Origin: Neoceratodus forsteri
Lineage: Eukaryota; Chordata; Ceratodontiformes; Ceratodontidae
Assembly (NCBI GenBank): GCA_016271365.2
Contig: CM057451.1
Span: 493,509,501-493,573,500 of the forward strand
DNA: 64,000 nt
Direction: 5' to 3'
Below the pieces are notes generated by a model, which did not search any database, was not told the origin of the DNA, and saw only the letters and a list, made by a program, of their open reading frames with translations. Every line of letters starts with the position of its first letter. Position 1 is the first letter of the stretch. The position numbers and the translations under genes were made by a program. This document shows, one piece after another, positions 45,801 through 56,970 of the stretch.

Positions 45801-46504
45801 CCTTTGAAATACATTGACCCACATACCTGGTTTCCTCAGTTAGCAGTCCAGCTTTGAACAGTGAAGACATGTCTGTGGTCTGTGGCTTTTCTTAGAGAAA
45901 AGCTAATATTCTTCAGGTGGAAGTTACCTCTAACTGAAAGCTGGAAAGGAGAAAATACTGACCTTAGAATCAGCAGGAAAGACAGTCTTGCTCACATCAG
46001 AGGGGGGTGTAGCTTACTTTACATTTTCACTTGTTATTGTTCTTTTTAATGATGGGGCTTGCAATACTGCTTTGGGGATAGGGAGTTTAAACCCAAAGGG
46101 ATTGAAATACTGTTTACTTTTTCTTTCCTTGTGCACAGCTGACTTGTTTTCAGAGCACAAATCACCAGGCTGTATTGGGACTGGGGAGGTTTACCTGTGT
46201 TTGACTCAGCTGCTTGATTTTTCTCTGTTTGTTTAGCAGGGTCATTTCTCTGTTAAATTGTTGTGCAGCTTGTCTTGCTGACAGGAAGGTCAACACTCAT
46301 CGTAGTAGTGGGTCAGAGGTTTTAGCTGATTGTTTCGAGAGGGCACAGTTTGGGCCCAAATCTCCCCCTTCCCCTCACCCCACCCACCTCTGGTGCCATT
46401 TCCTTTATACCTAGGGTTCTGACACAATTTCCTCAAGAGGGCAAGGTACATGCCACTGTCATATCCTTACCAGCACACTGCACTGACAATATAAGTGTAC
46501 ACAG

Positions 46505-46541
<37 letters not shown>

Positions 46542-46659
46542 TTATATGTAGTAAAAAAAAAGTACACAGGATAAACAGGAAGGTAGACAGACATGTGGGA
46601 AGTAGTGCAAATCACTGGCTGTGGGGCAGCAGTCTTCTGGGAGTCTTTCTGAAGGTTGA
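45801..46659. other. Unassigned, with a (TA)n tract
   Basis: No gene recognised. A (TA)n microsatellite lies at about 46,505-46,533. Confidence 0.5.
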
Positions 46660-46671
46660 GATGCTGCCCTA

Positions 46672-47513
46672 TTTGTAGGCAACTCTCTGCTCTGAGGGAG
46701 GAGGTTGCCCATCTTCAGGCCACACTGGACAGTACTAGGGGAATCTCCCCCACCCAGGGAGCACCAGGGCCACCACCACTGCCTCAGAGGTTGCCAAGAA
46801 AGCAAGTGGTTTGACCACAGAGGGCTCAGGGAGGGTGAGGGTGCTGGAACAGAGGCACTCCCAGTCAGTTGTACCACTCCATAATCCATACACCATTCTG
46901 GTGGAGAGTAGTTCCCCTATGGATGTACCTGCATAAGAGACTAAGGAGGTTGTGGACAACTGTCACAAAGGAGGCCCACAGGAAGGAGGCAGAGGACACC
47001 ACAGGGAAAGAAAGCAGCTCCTGGTGGGGGACTCAATTATTAGTGGGATAGAACTGGGGGGAGCAGAGAAAAGTGAAGTAAGGTTCCTGCCTGGTGCCAT
47101 GACTTGGAGGGACAGGAAGCGCATCCTTAGGATCATGAGAAGAGCTGCACGTGAGATGGAGCTGATGTCATTGTCCAGTAGGGACTAATGACTTGGCTCA
47201 ACATGAGATTAGAGCAGTGCAGGAGGAATCTGTGGAGTTGGGGAGGGGCCTTAGGCAAGTAGCACACACAGTATCCTTCTCAGAGGTGCTGCCAGTCTAT
47301 GGCATGGATGAGGCAAGGGTACTCCGCACCATGCGATTCAATGAATGGTTGAAAAACTGGTGCGGAACACAGGAGTTTGGCTTCATTGGGGACTGGGGTT
47401 CTACCTGGAGGGATACCAGCCTATACTGGCAGGATGATCTGCATCAGTCCAGGAAGGGAACAAGTCTTCTGGGCAATCAATTTAAATGCTTCTTTGGCAA
47501 GCTTTTGAACTAG
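46672..47513 (+). pseudogene. CR1 ORF1 with SGNH esterase domain (broken)
   Basis: ORF1 proteins of CR1 LINEs bind RNA and often carry an SGNH-type esterase. The beginning (46,680-46,740) reads as a coiled coil (LREEVAHLQATLDS). Then a frame at 46,952-47,188 holds LLVGDSIISGIE, the block I GDS with the nucleophile serine. The block III GTND word is readable at ~47,183-47,195 across a frameshift and stop. The last frame (47,193-47,513) ends with WQDDLHQSRKG, the DxxH block V. All the catalytic blocks are thus still recognisable, although split over at least three frames. Confidence 0.75.
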
Positions 47514-47700
47514 TCAAGGGGGAGGCATTAATAAGCAGCAGGGAATTCCCAGCCTCCCCCTTAAAAAGAGGGTACTAAATGAGGTAAAGACCAAGGTAGA
47601 AAGGTCAATAGGGAGCAGGACAGGAATAAATGGAGAAAGCAAAGTCAATGAGGATAGGGATGGTGCTACAAGAGGTAAAGCCATCAAAAAATGGAGAGTA

Positions 47701-49628
47701 ATGAATACCAGTGCCCGTAGTCTGGGTAACAAGCTTCCTGAACTAGTGGCCTTGATGGAAGAGGAACATCTGGATATCATGGCAGTCACAGAAACATGGT
47801 ACACAGAGAACCATGACTGGGATGTAAATATACCAGGATACACTATCTACAGGAGGGACAGGGAGGGTAAAAGAGGAGGAGGAGTAGCTCTATACATAAG
47901 GGAAGGAATCAAAGCAACAGAACAAAAGGGTAAATGGGGAGGAGAGGAAGCACTGTGGGTTTACTTGGAGACAGGCAATGGCACCACAATCTGCACAGGG
48001 GTTGTATACAGACCCACATCTCAAGGGGAGGAAATGGACAAGGAAATGATAGAAGGTATGCTTATAATGGCAGAAAAAGGGGAGATATTGTTGATGGGGG
48101 ATCTGAATATGCCAGATGTTAATTGGAGTGCATTTGCTGCAGCCACATCCAAGAGTGGGGTCATTCTAGATGCCCTACAGAGGGCATGCCTTAGACAACT
48201 AGTATTGGAACCCACTCAAGAGGGAGCAATCTTATACATCATACTCTCAAATGGAGATGGAGACAGGATCACAGATTTAGAAGTGGGTAGCCATCTGGGA
48301 ACTAGTGACCATTGAACAGTACTGTTCATGATAAACACAGCAGTAGAGTCAAGCCATACAAAGGCAAAGGTCCTGGACTTTAGAAGGGCTGACTTTGCCA
48401 AAATGAGTGAGTGCCTAGGGAATGCACTAACAAATGGGCTAGAAGGAAGGATGGAAGAACAATGGGGAATATTCAAAATTGCCATCACGGAGGCAACAAT
48501 CCTTTGTGTGAAGCAAATAAACAAAACAAAATTATGTAAACAACCCACTATGGTTCTCAAAGGAGGTGGCAGGGAAGGTTAGGGAGAAAAAGATAGCATT
48601 TAGGAAGTATAAGGAATCACAGAAGGAGCAGGACAGAGAACTGTATCAGTTAAAGCAAAAGGAAGCAGGGAAGGCAGTCAGAACAGCAAAGGCCCAAACC
48701 GAGGAAAGATAGCCAACTTAGTTAAGAAGGGATAAAACCTTTATAGGTACATCAGGGAGTGAAGGAAGACCAAGGGAGGGATAGTGAGGCTTAATAAAGG
48801 GAGGGGTGGTCAGAGGGTGACTGTGAAAAGGCAGATATACTAAACAAATATTTTTGCTCAGTATTCACAAAAGAAGAGGAGGTACCTAAACCAAACAATA
48901 GAAACACTCTGGATATGGGGTTGATACCAGCCCATTCACAGAAGAAAGAGTTCTGAAAGAACTCTTAAAACTGAAGGTGGACAAAGCAATGGGGCCTGAT
49001 GGGATTCATCCCAGAATTCTAAAATAACTAAGGATAGAACTAGTGATACCACTGACTATCCTCTTTAACAAATCATGGGAGGATGGGGTGGTACCTGAGG
49101 ACTAGAGGAGGACAGATGTTATTCCACTTCACAAAAGTGGGGGCAGTGCAAAGGCAGAACTACAGACCTGTTAGTTTGACCTCAGTGATAGGGAAAATGA
49201 TAGAATCACTTCTGAAGGAAAGAATTGTTGAGTACCTAGAGGCCAGAGGGGAACAGGACCCAAGGCAGCATGGATTCACAGTGGGAAGGTCATGTCAGAC
49301 GAATCTAATAGATTTATTTGACTGGGTGACCGAAGTAGTAGATCATGGAGGGGCTGTGGACATGGTCTACCTAGACTTTGGCAAGGCATTTGACACAGTC
49401 CCACATAAAAGATTAATATACAAGTTAGCCAGCCTTGGAGTGGGTCCCAAGATGGTAGCCTGGGTAAAGAATTGGCTGGAGAACAGGATACAGAGGGTAA
49501 TAGTAAATGGAGTCCACTCTGAAGAAAGGGGGGTTACTAGTGGGGTACCACAGAGTTCAGTACTAGGACCAGTCTTCTTCAATGTCTTTATAAGTGACAT
49601 TGCAGAGGGACCGGAAGGAAAAGTATGT
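47701..49628 (+). pseudogene. CR1 ORF2: endonuclease and partial RT (broken)
   Basis: The endonuclease frame (47,701-48,315) is open for 204 codons: NTSARSLGNK, AVTETWYTENHDW, GKRGGGVALYI, GVVYRP, MGDLNMPDVNWSAF and SHLGTSDH, giving the expected Glu, Asp/Asn and SDH residues of an APE-type enzyme. The linker has many indels (48,320-49,080). The RT frame (49,083-49,637) shows NYRPVSLTSVIGKMIES, HGFTVGRSCQTNL, YLDFGKAFDTVPH (motif A) and SGVPQSSVLGPVFF (motif B, where most relatives have SGVPQGS). It is cut before motif C. It is very similar to copy A at 24,319-26,050. Confidence 0.85.
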
Positions 49629-49705
49629 CGTTCCTGAACCCAGGTCGCCGACATGGTGCGAGGTGTGGCGTTCAGCACCTCAACCCTCAGCGCCACCGGG
49701 CCAGA
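49629..49705 (-). mobile_element. SINE family 2 head only
   Basis: The minus-strand 'cccggtggcgctgagggttg' and B-box-like 'cctgggttcagg' match the heads at 30,075 and 52,450. The body is absent: the sequence breaks right after the B box at the CR1 junction. Confidence 0.7.
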
Positions 49706-49870
49706 CTTCCTGCTAGTTATTTTGAAAACTATAGTGTTTTTTTTTTCATTCTTTTGGCTTTGTTTACTAGCTTTACACAGAGGTTTGCTGCCTCTGCTAT
49801 GGCTCCTTTAATTTTTTGTCTCACTGTAAGTTCTAACCCCCTTCCTCCACCTTTGCCAGTATTTTCTTGA
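49706..49870 (-). mobile_element. CR1 linker fragment, inverted
   Basis: On the minus strand it reads IAEAANLCVKLVNK and KKKTL, matching the linker after the endonuclease in copies A (24,880-24,950) and C (48,480-48,550). It is in the opposite orientation to copy C next door. Confidence 0.65.
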
Positions 49871-50065
49871 GGTGTTTCCCCATTTTTACAAAGTGTTCGC
49901 TTGTGCGTGTGTGCACGGCGAACATAAAAAAATCAATGCTCAGTGTCAGGTCAACATGTTTACACCATAGCAATACACTTTCAATGTACTGATATACTGG
50001 AAATGTACTTTTATTATATCAGGATATTAATAATCACAAGCTGTAGAGAGAAAGAAAGAAAGAAT
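49871..50065. other. No gene seen
   Basis: AT-rich spacer ending in a (GAAA)n run (50,047-50,064) adjoining the tRNA-like sequence. Confidence 0.5.
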
Positions 50066-50139
50066 GTGACCTACTGGGAATTGAACCCATGACCCCAGAA
50101 TGCCCTTCTGATGCTGTAACCACTGAGCTATAGGCTCAC
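50066..50139 (-). tRNA. tRNA-like sequence (pseudogene or SINE head)
   Basis: A 74-nt minus-strand segment with A box 'tatagctcagtggttaca', B box 'gggttcaattccc', a good T arm (TGGG/CCCA) and a possible anticodon stem (CAGAA/TTCTG) whose loop is too short. The acceptor stem GTGAGCC/AGGTCAC has mismatches at two positions. Directly 3' comes a (TTTC)n tract. These faults favour a tRNA pseudogene or short SINE over a working gene. Confidence 0.5.
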
Positions 50140-50659
50140 ATGGTTGGACCTGACTCTTTCCAGACATACTTCCTTTCTCTGGTATTGCTAATCCTACAAC
50201 TAGGAACAATCAAAATGACAATTAGATGTGTTGGTGCAGATACTAATAATGCACTTTCACTGGCAGAAGGAAGTAATTTAAGTGTACTGAAATAGTACAT
50301 TTTTATTCATATGAGTTGTGTTGACCTTGGATGATCTCACAGGTGGCAGAGTGAAGCACAGCCATGAGTGCAGTGATTCCAGAGTCACCATAAGCATTCA
50401 GTTTGTGCAGTGTTGTTTGGTTTGTAGGCATAGTTTGATATAAATTAATATACTATTGATGATTTGAATCAAAATCCATGGAACTATTGCTAGTTTGTCA
50501 GTGCTGCACTGTTATTAACACCTGTAATTTAATGTAAGGAATGTAGAGCTTTCCCATTGCTGAACGCACTATAATGTTGGAATCAAACTGTAATTTGACA
50601 GCTCCTTAGGGAAAGGGAAAGTCATGACATGTGAAGTGTATGTACCTGTTTACACTGAG
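50140..50659. other. No gene seen
   Basis: AT-rich sequence with no motif or repeat recognised. Confidence 0.5.
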
Positions 50660-51602
50660 AGTCTGATTCTCAAAGCCCTGAGACTGATGCAAGGTGCCTG
50701 TGTCAAACATAAGCAATGCAAGTGGCACCTTTCTTCAAAACGTGCATCCTGAGCTATTCTGAAAAGCTGTCTCCATCAAATGCAGGCTGCATGCACCACA
50801 GAGGGCTTGCACCTGCCTTGCACTATAAAATAGGCTACAGCGTGGTGCTAGGTGGCTTGCGGTAGAGGAAGGCTGCCGTATCGCCTAAATTGGCATTCTC
50901 AAAATCTCCTAGGGGGCAAAGGTCTAAGTGTACTTAGAATTCCTCTGGGAGTGTGCACAAGTGTGGTAAGCCACCCTCCAGCCTCAATCACTTTATGAAT
51001 AAACTTCAATTGTGTTCATGGTAGTGTAGCTGACCCCCAATCAGCCCTGATCAGCCCCAATCCAAGTCAGTGATTATAATTAAAAACCTGTAGTTCTTCG
51101 GACCCCCCAATCAGCCCCAATCCCAGTTAGTAATTATAAAAAAAAACACCCTGGTGATCTAGCAGTCACCCCTCAGTCCCAATCCCCCATTATGTATAAT
51201 TAAACAGCCCTGGTGATCTAGTGGACCTCCGTCCCCCACCCCGGTAGGCAGTGTCCCACCACCCTGTTCCCCCCAAACCAGCTATATTTCCAGGTTTTTG
51301 TTTTATAATTACAGACTTGGATTGGGATGATTGGGGGCCTCCTAGACCACAAGGGATTAACTAGGATCACGTCAGCGGGGTGATAGCCACCAGGGACTGC
51401 TGTCCATGGTGCTATTTCTGCACATCTGCCTTGCGGCTTGCGGCACACCTTGAGGATGCATCATCTGGTGCAGTGCCAGGGTTGCCACAAGCTACAAGAC
51501 TTTACCACCGGGGACTCTACCTGATAGAGAATCGGGTGCAGGCCTCCAGTGCACCCAGCATGCCTTTGGCATGACTTGCGCTGACTTTTGAGAATCAGGC
51601 CC
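50660..51602. mobile_element. Foldback element with inner repeats, copy 1
   Basis: Ends are 'gtctgattctcaaag' (left) and 'tttgagaatcaggccc' (right), inverted. The left half holds ~70-bp repeats with 'ccccaatcagccc', 'ataattaaa' and 'ccctggtgatctagt'; the right half holds them inverted ('tataattacagacttggatt', 'gattggggg'). Related to the element at 56,971. No coding potential. Confidence 0.65.
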
Positions 51603-52449
51603 TTAGAAAATAAACTGTTTATTCTAATTTAGAATGGAGAACCTAGCCAGATAAATTATTTATTCTGCATCATATACATTGCATAAATAATTGTACCATA
51701 TCAATACAATAATAAGATACTTACACTATGCTAGAAGACTATTATTTTAAAGATTAGAGGCAATTTTCTTTTTTAGATTTTATTATTCTAATTATTGATA
51801 TCAAATACTGTTCATATTATTTACACATACTGAAATACAAATAACAGGAATTTAATTACAAATGAAAGAATGTGTGTTTACATATTACACCTCTGCAGAA
51901 CTAAGAAAATAGAGTGCACAAAATTAATGAAGCAAAGATGCTCAGTGTTGCTGCAATTAAATTTATTGTGCTCACATACAAAAATGGACAGCATTCTACA
52001 CCTCAGAAGATATGGTAGCACTATATAATAGCGCTAGGGATTGGGTGCCTACAATAACGGTGTCTCAATCCCCAGCACATGTATCGAGGGCTACTGTAGG
52101 GTAGGGCATCAGGTTGGGGGGTCAACGGATATAGCATTGGGATGTCGCTATACGTACGCATGTGGGGGGAGCAAGCATGCACAGTGAGAGGTGGGAGGGA
52201 ATGTGAGCGGAGATGCCGTGGTGGGTTGCCAAGCTGACCCCGTGGCATGGTGGGTGGGTTGGTGGCATTGGTCAGCAGGGTATTGGGTTTGGGTCCAGTT
52301 GCTGGTGTGTTTTTGTTGTGCCCAGCCTGAACCTTTTTCTTTTCAATGTTTTCATCCCCCCAACATGCACCCCCTTGAGTTGAGAATCTTTAAGTGGGGG
52401 GTGCAGGGATGCAGCCACCTGCATAAAACATTAAAAACCTAAGCCCTAA
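51603..52449. other. No gene seen
   Basis: AT-rich first half; the second half (52,020-52,430) is GC-richer and unassigned. Confidence 0.45.
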
Positions 52450-53009
52450 GCCAGCCCCGTGGCGCAGAGGTTTGAGGTGCTGGACGCCACACCTCGAGCC
52501 ACGCTGGCAACCCAGGTTCGGGAACGGACTCAGGATGCTGGGGGTTAGCAGAGGAGGATAGGATTGAGCATCTGATGGACTGCTCTCCTATACTGGGGTT
52601 GGTTTGGGGAAGGCCTCGCTCAGTAGTGGCCCCCAGTGGAGACTGGAGACACTACACAAGCGTTGCAAAGGGGAACCAGAAAAGCGGAAATACTGCTCAG
52701 GTGGCCACCAGATGATGGCTCTCTGTCCCCCAGACACCTCCGGTGCCTTCAGTGAGCCCCCATCCCCTCAGCAGCATCCCTGGCCCTATCATGAGCACGC
52801 TGGGCCACCCCACCCTGGTGCCTTCCACCTCAGAGGAGAGGGACCCGCCCAGCGAAGGGTTACGTCCGGGATATCACGGGGACTGGCTGCAATATGAGGG
52901 TTGGGGAGGCTTAGATAGGACTGGTAGGTGTTGCAGGAGGACTTGCAGAGCATGAAGGAGTGGGGGTCACCAGAGCACGGCAGGAGAGAAAATAGATAAT
53001 GTAAAAAAA
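52450..53009 (+). mobile_element. tRNA-derived SINE (family 2), best-preserved head
   Basis: The head 'gccagccccgtggcgcagag' includes an A-box match (TGGCGCAGAGG); a B-box match (GGTTCGGGAAC) follows at about 52,515. Body ~450 bp, tail (A)n at 52,999-53,009. Flanks 'aacctaagccct' (52,436) and 'aacctatgtcct' (53,010) form an imperfect 12-bp target-site duplication. Confidence 0.8.
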
Positions 53010-53012
53010 AAA

Positions 53013-53865
53013 CCTATGTCCTTGGTGTCATTTTGCTGTGCCAGAGTGTCAGAGTACCGAAATAAATTTTGGGCACTCTTGACTTCTGGATAATGGTAAT
53101 CACCTTTAGGCTTTCACCGTTATCACATAGATCAGAAGATACCAGTGGCATTCCATGAAGGGGAGCCTCATTTTTATTTTGTCAATGAACAAAAGAACTC
53201 ATTACTCACCACTGAATTGTCAACAGCATATATCTACTAATCAAATATTAAGGTGATCAAATCATCTTCTTTACAGAACTGCAAAAGAGGCCGTGCAGGT
53301 AGAGCAAACAACAGCAGCAGACAAACCACTCATCGTTTCATATAGAGCCCTTTGTCATTCTGAGTCCTTTTGCTGACTTTGATTGTCTTTGACAAGTACT
53401 CTTCAGTCCATTGGTACTACCTCCTCCTCCTCCTTTTGATCTTGAACCTTTTTTGTAGTTTTCTGAGACTTCAAAATAGTGTTGCTGGCCTACCCAAGCT
53501 GACTTGATGCCAACTTCAGTAGAGAACTTTGCAGACTTAGCCTAGATGCTGACACTTCATAGTCAGGCTACACAGAACTGGTCACAAAATCCATAATCTT
53601 GGATAAATTAAAAAAAAATGTGTTTGAGACATTAGTTAAAATGTGATAGCAGCTCTCCCTCTTACCTTCTGACATTTCACATAATTATGTGCTCTTTTTC
53701 AAGGTGTGACCACAGCTAGAGGAGGTCTTCCTAAAGCAAACTAAGATTTAAAATGAACTTACATATATAAATATTGAAACACAGCAATAGTGGTCAAAAA
53801 ACTAATTCCAATGCATAATATCAACATATAAAACAAAGAAATAGCAAAATCCTATTGAAATAACT
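53013..53865. other. No gene seen
   Basis: Unassigned. A (CCT)n-like run lies near 53,420-53,435. Confidence 0.45.
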
Positions 53866-56830
53866 GGCCCAGGAAAGTATAGGCCCATCAGCCTTTTGTG
53901 CATAACTCTGAAAGTTTACTCCAGAATCTCCAGAATCATTCTAGAAAGACTGGATTATTGGGTCAGTGAGAACAACCTACTATCAGAAGAACAGGCTAGT
54001 TTAAGAAAGAATAGGGCTACAGCAGATAATATATATTTTTTAAATTGTCTGGTGGAATAATCCTGTATCATAAATAAAGGTGCATTATACGTGACCTTCT
54101 TGGATTTGCAGGCCACTTTTAACAATATAAATAGATCCATCTTATGGACAATTCTAGAAGAACAAGTGATAGAGGCTCATCTATTAGCCATTTTATGGTG
54201 CTTGCACAAAAACAGTAAAGCATATATAAGAATTACTAGGGATTCACAACCTTTGTTCAACAATCCAAATTTCTTGATATCTGGGAAAACAATCAAAAAC
54301 AAAACATTTTGGCCAGAGATTGGGGTTAAGAATATAGAACACGTGGTCCCCAACAATAAGTTAATGGCCTTTCAAACTGCAAGCTCACAATTCAAGTGGC
54401 CTTCCTCCTACGACTTTAAGTACTTGCAAATCTTGCACAGGCTGCTGTATTATTTTGGTAGTGGGGAGTGGCATAAGCCTCTCATCTCCACCCTCCTGCC
54501 ATATACAAAAGCTGCTCCCACTTCCTACTTGATCTTGTACTCATAGAAGTTCTTACAGGACCTAATAGCCAATAAGGAAAGACAAAGGTTCTGTTGGTGG
54601 GATCAGGCCTTACCATCACAAGCCCCCTCCAGACAATGGCCGAAAATATGGAAACACTTGTACGTAAATATTAAATGGGACAGGTATCGATACATGCAAT
54701 TTCAAATCAACCACAAGCTCTATTACACTCCAGACAAATTACACAAAATGGGGCATCTCCCTACAAATCTATGCCCTAAATGTAATAATGCGCTGGGAAC
54801 CCTGCTCCACATGTTGTGGTCTTGTGAGAGGATCTCTCCATTTTGGTCACATATCCAGACCCGAGTTGATCCCCTGCTATTCCTATCCAAGAAATTTACA
54901 TCAGAGATATGCATTCTAGGTGATTATGCCAACAAAGTACGGGGTAACCAAAGAGCACATATAGAACTTATCTCATCCTGTGCCAAAAGTAATACTTAGA
55001 CACTGGCTGGATCCACTCACTCCCAGCTATGTAGAATGGTTCAAGGAAATCATGTTTGCCCTACAAGCAGAATGAATCATAGCAGGACAAATAATAGGAT
55101 GATCAAATACAAGCACCTTTGGGAACCACTCTTTACTCTCTTGTCGATTTCTTGATTAGGGCCCCTATATCTGATATCTCAACCAAACAGGTTACCTCTT
55201 TAGCATCTGGTCCACCGTATACTACTGCATAGCCTCAAGCTCTTTTAAACCCACTATCAGAGCTGTTATGGTTCTTTTTGCTCCGGTGGCAGGGTGGGGG
55301 AATGAGGGGATATGGGGATATACCAGGGTGGATGGGGGAGGAAGGGGGTACTAAAAGGGGGAGAAAAACTGTTACTTTGTCTTCCACTTCAAATGCTGTA
55401 ATTACATTTAAGTCGCTAGTAACAACTGTTCCTGTATGCAGCATGTTTGGACATTGTACCTCATAAAGCATACTTAATTAAAAAAAAAAAGAATTACTAG
55501 TGATGATATGGTTTCAGAAGCAATACACAGTGAGAAGGGAGTAAAACAGGGTTGCCTGTTGGTGCCATTACTAATTTAACCTATACATGCTATATTTAGT
55601 TAAAGAATTGAATAAGATCATTGCTGATAGCAGAGTTAGATCTATGCTATATGCTGGTGACATTGTGCTATGTTCAATAACACAATTAGGTCTAAAGAAA
55701 GCAATATAGTGTTGTTTAAAAACCCTTGGTCATCTAGAACTGACAACCCACAGAAGTCTGCTATATTAACATTTGGTAAAAAGAAACTACATAACAATAA
55801 AACTTGGACCATTGGGAACATGCAAATGGGGACCAACAATGAATATACTTATCTGGGGGGTTGTTTCTGAAACAAGCCTAACCTGAAATTCCCAGATTAT
55901 CAATGTAAAGAAATAGGGATTAATGGTGGTCAAAGCTGTTAACAGATTCTGTAAGTTATTTCCAGCCGATTCCTATGTGGCACTGAAAAGAGCATTTCAC
56001 TCGAAGGTGGTAAGCATACGTCTGTATGGGTCAGAGATATGGTCTTTCCACATGGGCGCTACAGACTTAGAGGTGGTCCAAAATATGTTTTATAAGCAAA
56101 TATTTAATTTACATCAGAGAATCCCAACAGCTTTATTAAGGATTGAATTTAATTTAAAATGCATTGTACTCATGGCTCACATAAGGGCATTGCATTTTTG
56201 GAAAAAAAATTGTAACCTTGTCACCAGACAGATTAATAGCTAAATTTTGAGTAGAAAGTAAAGGGAGAAAGAAAACACAAGGTTGGTTTCATCAAATGAA
56301 AAAACAAATTGTTTGAAGAAGCCTAATTGGAATTTGGGACAGATATGCTACAGATAATTTAGAATTATATGTCAAAGTAGTAGCCCAAAGATTTGTGGAT
56401 GCTTTTTTTCCAAACAGAATTAGGCCAAGTGAAGGAATTGCACTTCTGTAATCCATACTATAAATTAAAACAACTGCAAAAAAGAGAAACGTATCTAAGC
56501 TTTTGTAAAAATGTATCGCATAGAAGTGCATTTTGTAAATTCAGAATGGGACTATTGACTTTGGGGGTATCCAAAGGAAGTATATTCAATCTGGCGGACC
56601 ACCATTGTGTTTGTAACATAAATATTAAGATTATGATTCATTATCTGATATTTGAATGCCCACATCGGTGAAACCAAGAGAAAAATGGTTATGGCCATTT
56701 TGGGGAGAAAAGACACAATACTTAGATGTGAAAATACTTTAAAATGCATGCTATTTTATGATATACTGTACCAAGTCACATTTTTGCAATGGGAACGTGT
56801 GCTAAGACAGCCTTATACCAGGTCCATAGG
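53866..56830 (+). pseudogene. Non-LTR reverse transcriptase, interrupted and decayed
   Basis: A LINE RT split by the Tx1 fragment at 54,240-55,488. Left part: RPISLLCITLKVYSRI, SEEQASLRKNRATADNIYFLN and FLDLQATFNNINRSILW (motif A, its aspartate kept). Right part from 55,501: GVKQGCLLVPLL (motif B) and LYAGDIVL, where the catalytic YADD has become YAGD. Further on come RLYGSEIWSF (~56,010) and an end region with HYLIFECPHR (56,640). Many stops. The LYGSEIW-type C-terminus differs from the CR1/L2 copies here; the clade is uncertain (R4- or RTE-like suggested). It was already a LINE when the Tx1 fragment landed in it. Confidence 0.7.
54240..55488 (+). mobile_element. L1/Tx1-type LINE 3' end with 12-bp target-site duplication
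   Basis: AAGAATTACTAG at 54,228-54,239 and again at 55,489-55,500 bracket the insertion, which ends in a poly(A). Encoded pieces include FQINHKLYYTPDKLHKMG and CPKCNNALGTLLHMLWSC (54,658-54,999), the C-terminal signature of Tx1-group L1 proteins. Stops separate the frames at 54,546 and 54,999. 5'-truncated to 1.25 kb. Confidence 0.9.
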
Positions 56831-56970
56831 ATGAATTGCTAGGAAGCAGAAAATAGATGGAGGTGGATTTTATGATGTCAAGCTTTCTACTGTAACTTAT
56901 ATTATGTTTTTAATATTTGCATGTATATTGAGTTTATGTATGTGATGTTGTGAATTTTTATACATACCGT

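Larger units (their letters stand above)
46660..49628 (+). mobile_element. CR1 LINE copy C, both ORFs, 3'-interrupted
   Basis: The most complete CR1 here: ORF1 with coiled coil and esterase, then ORF2 with endonuclease and the first half of the RT. It stops abruptly at 49,628 just before the catalytic FADD, and the next bases are an antisense SINE head. LINEs normally lose their 5' end, so loss of the 3' end points to later rearrangement. Confidence 0.8.
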
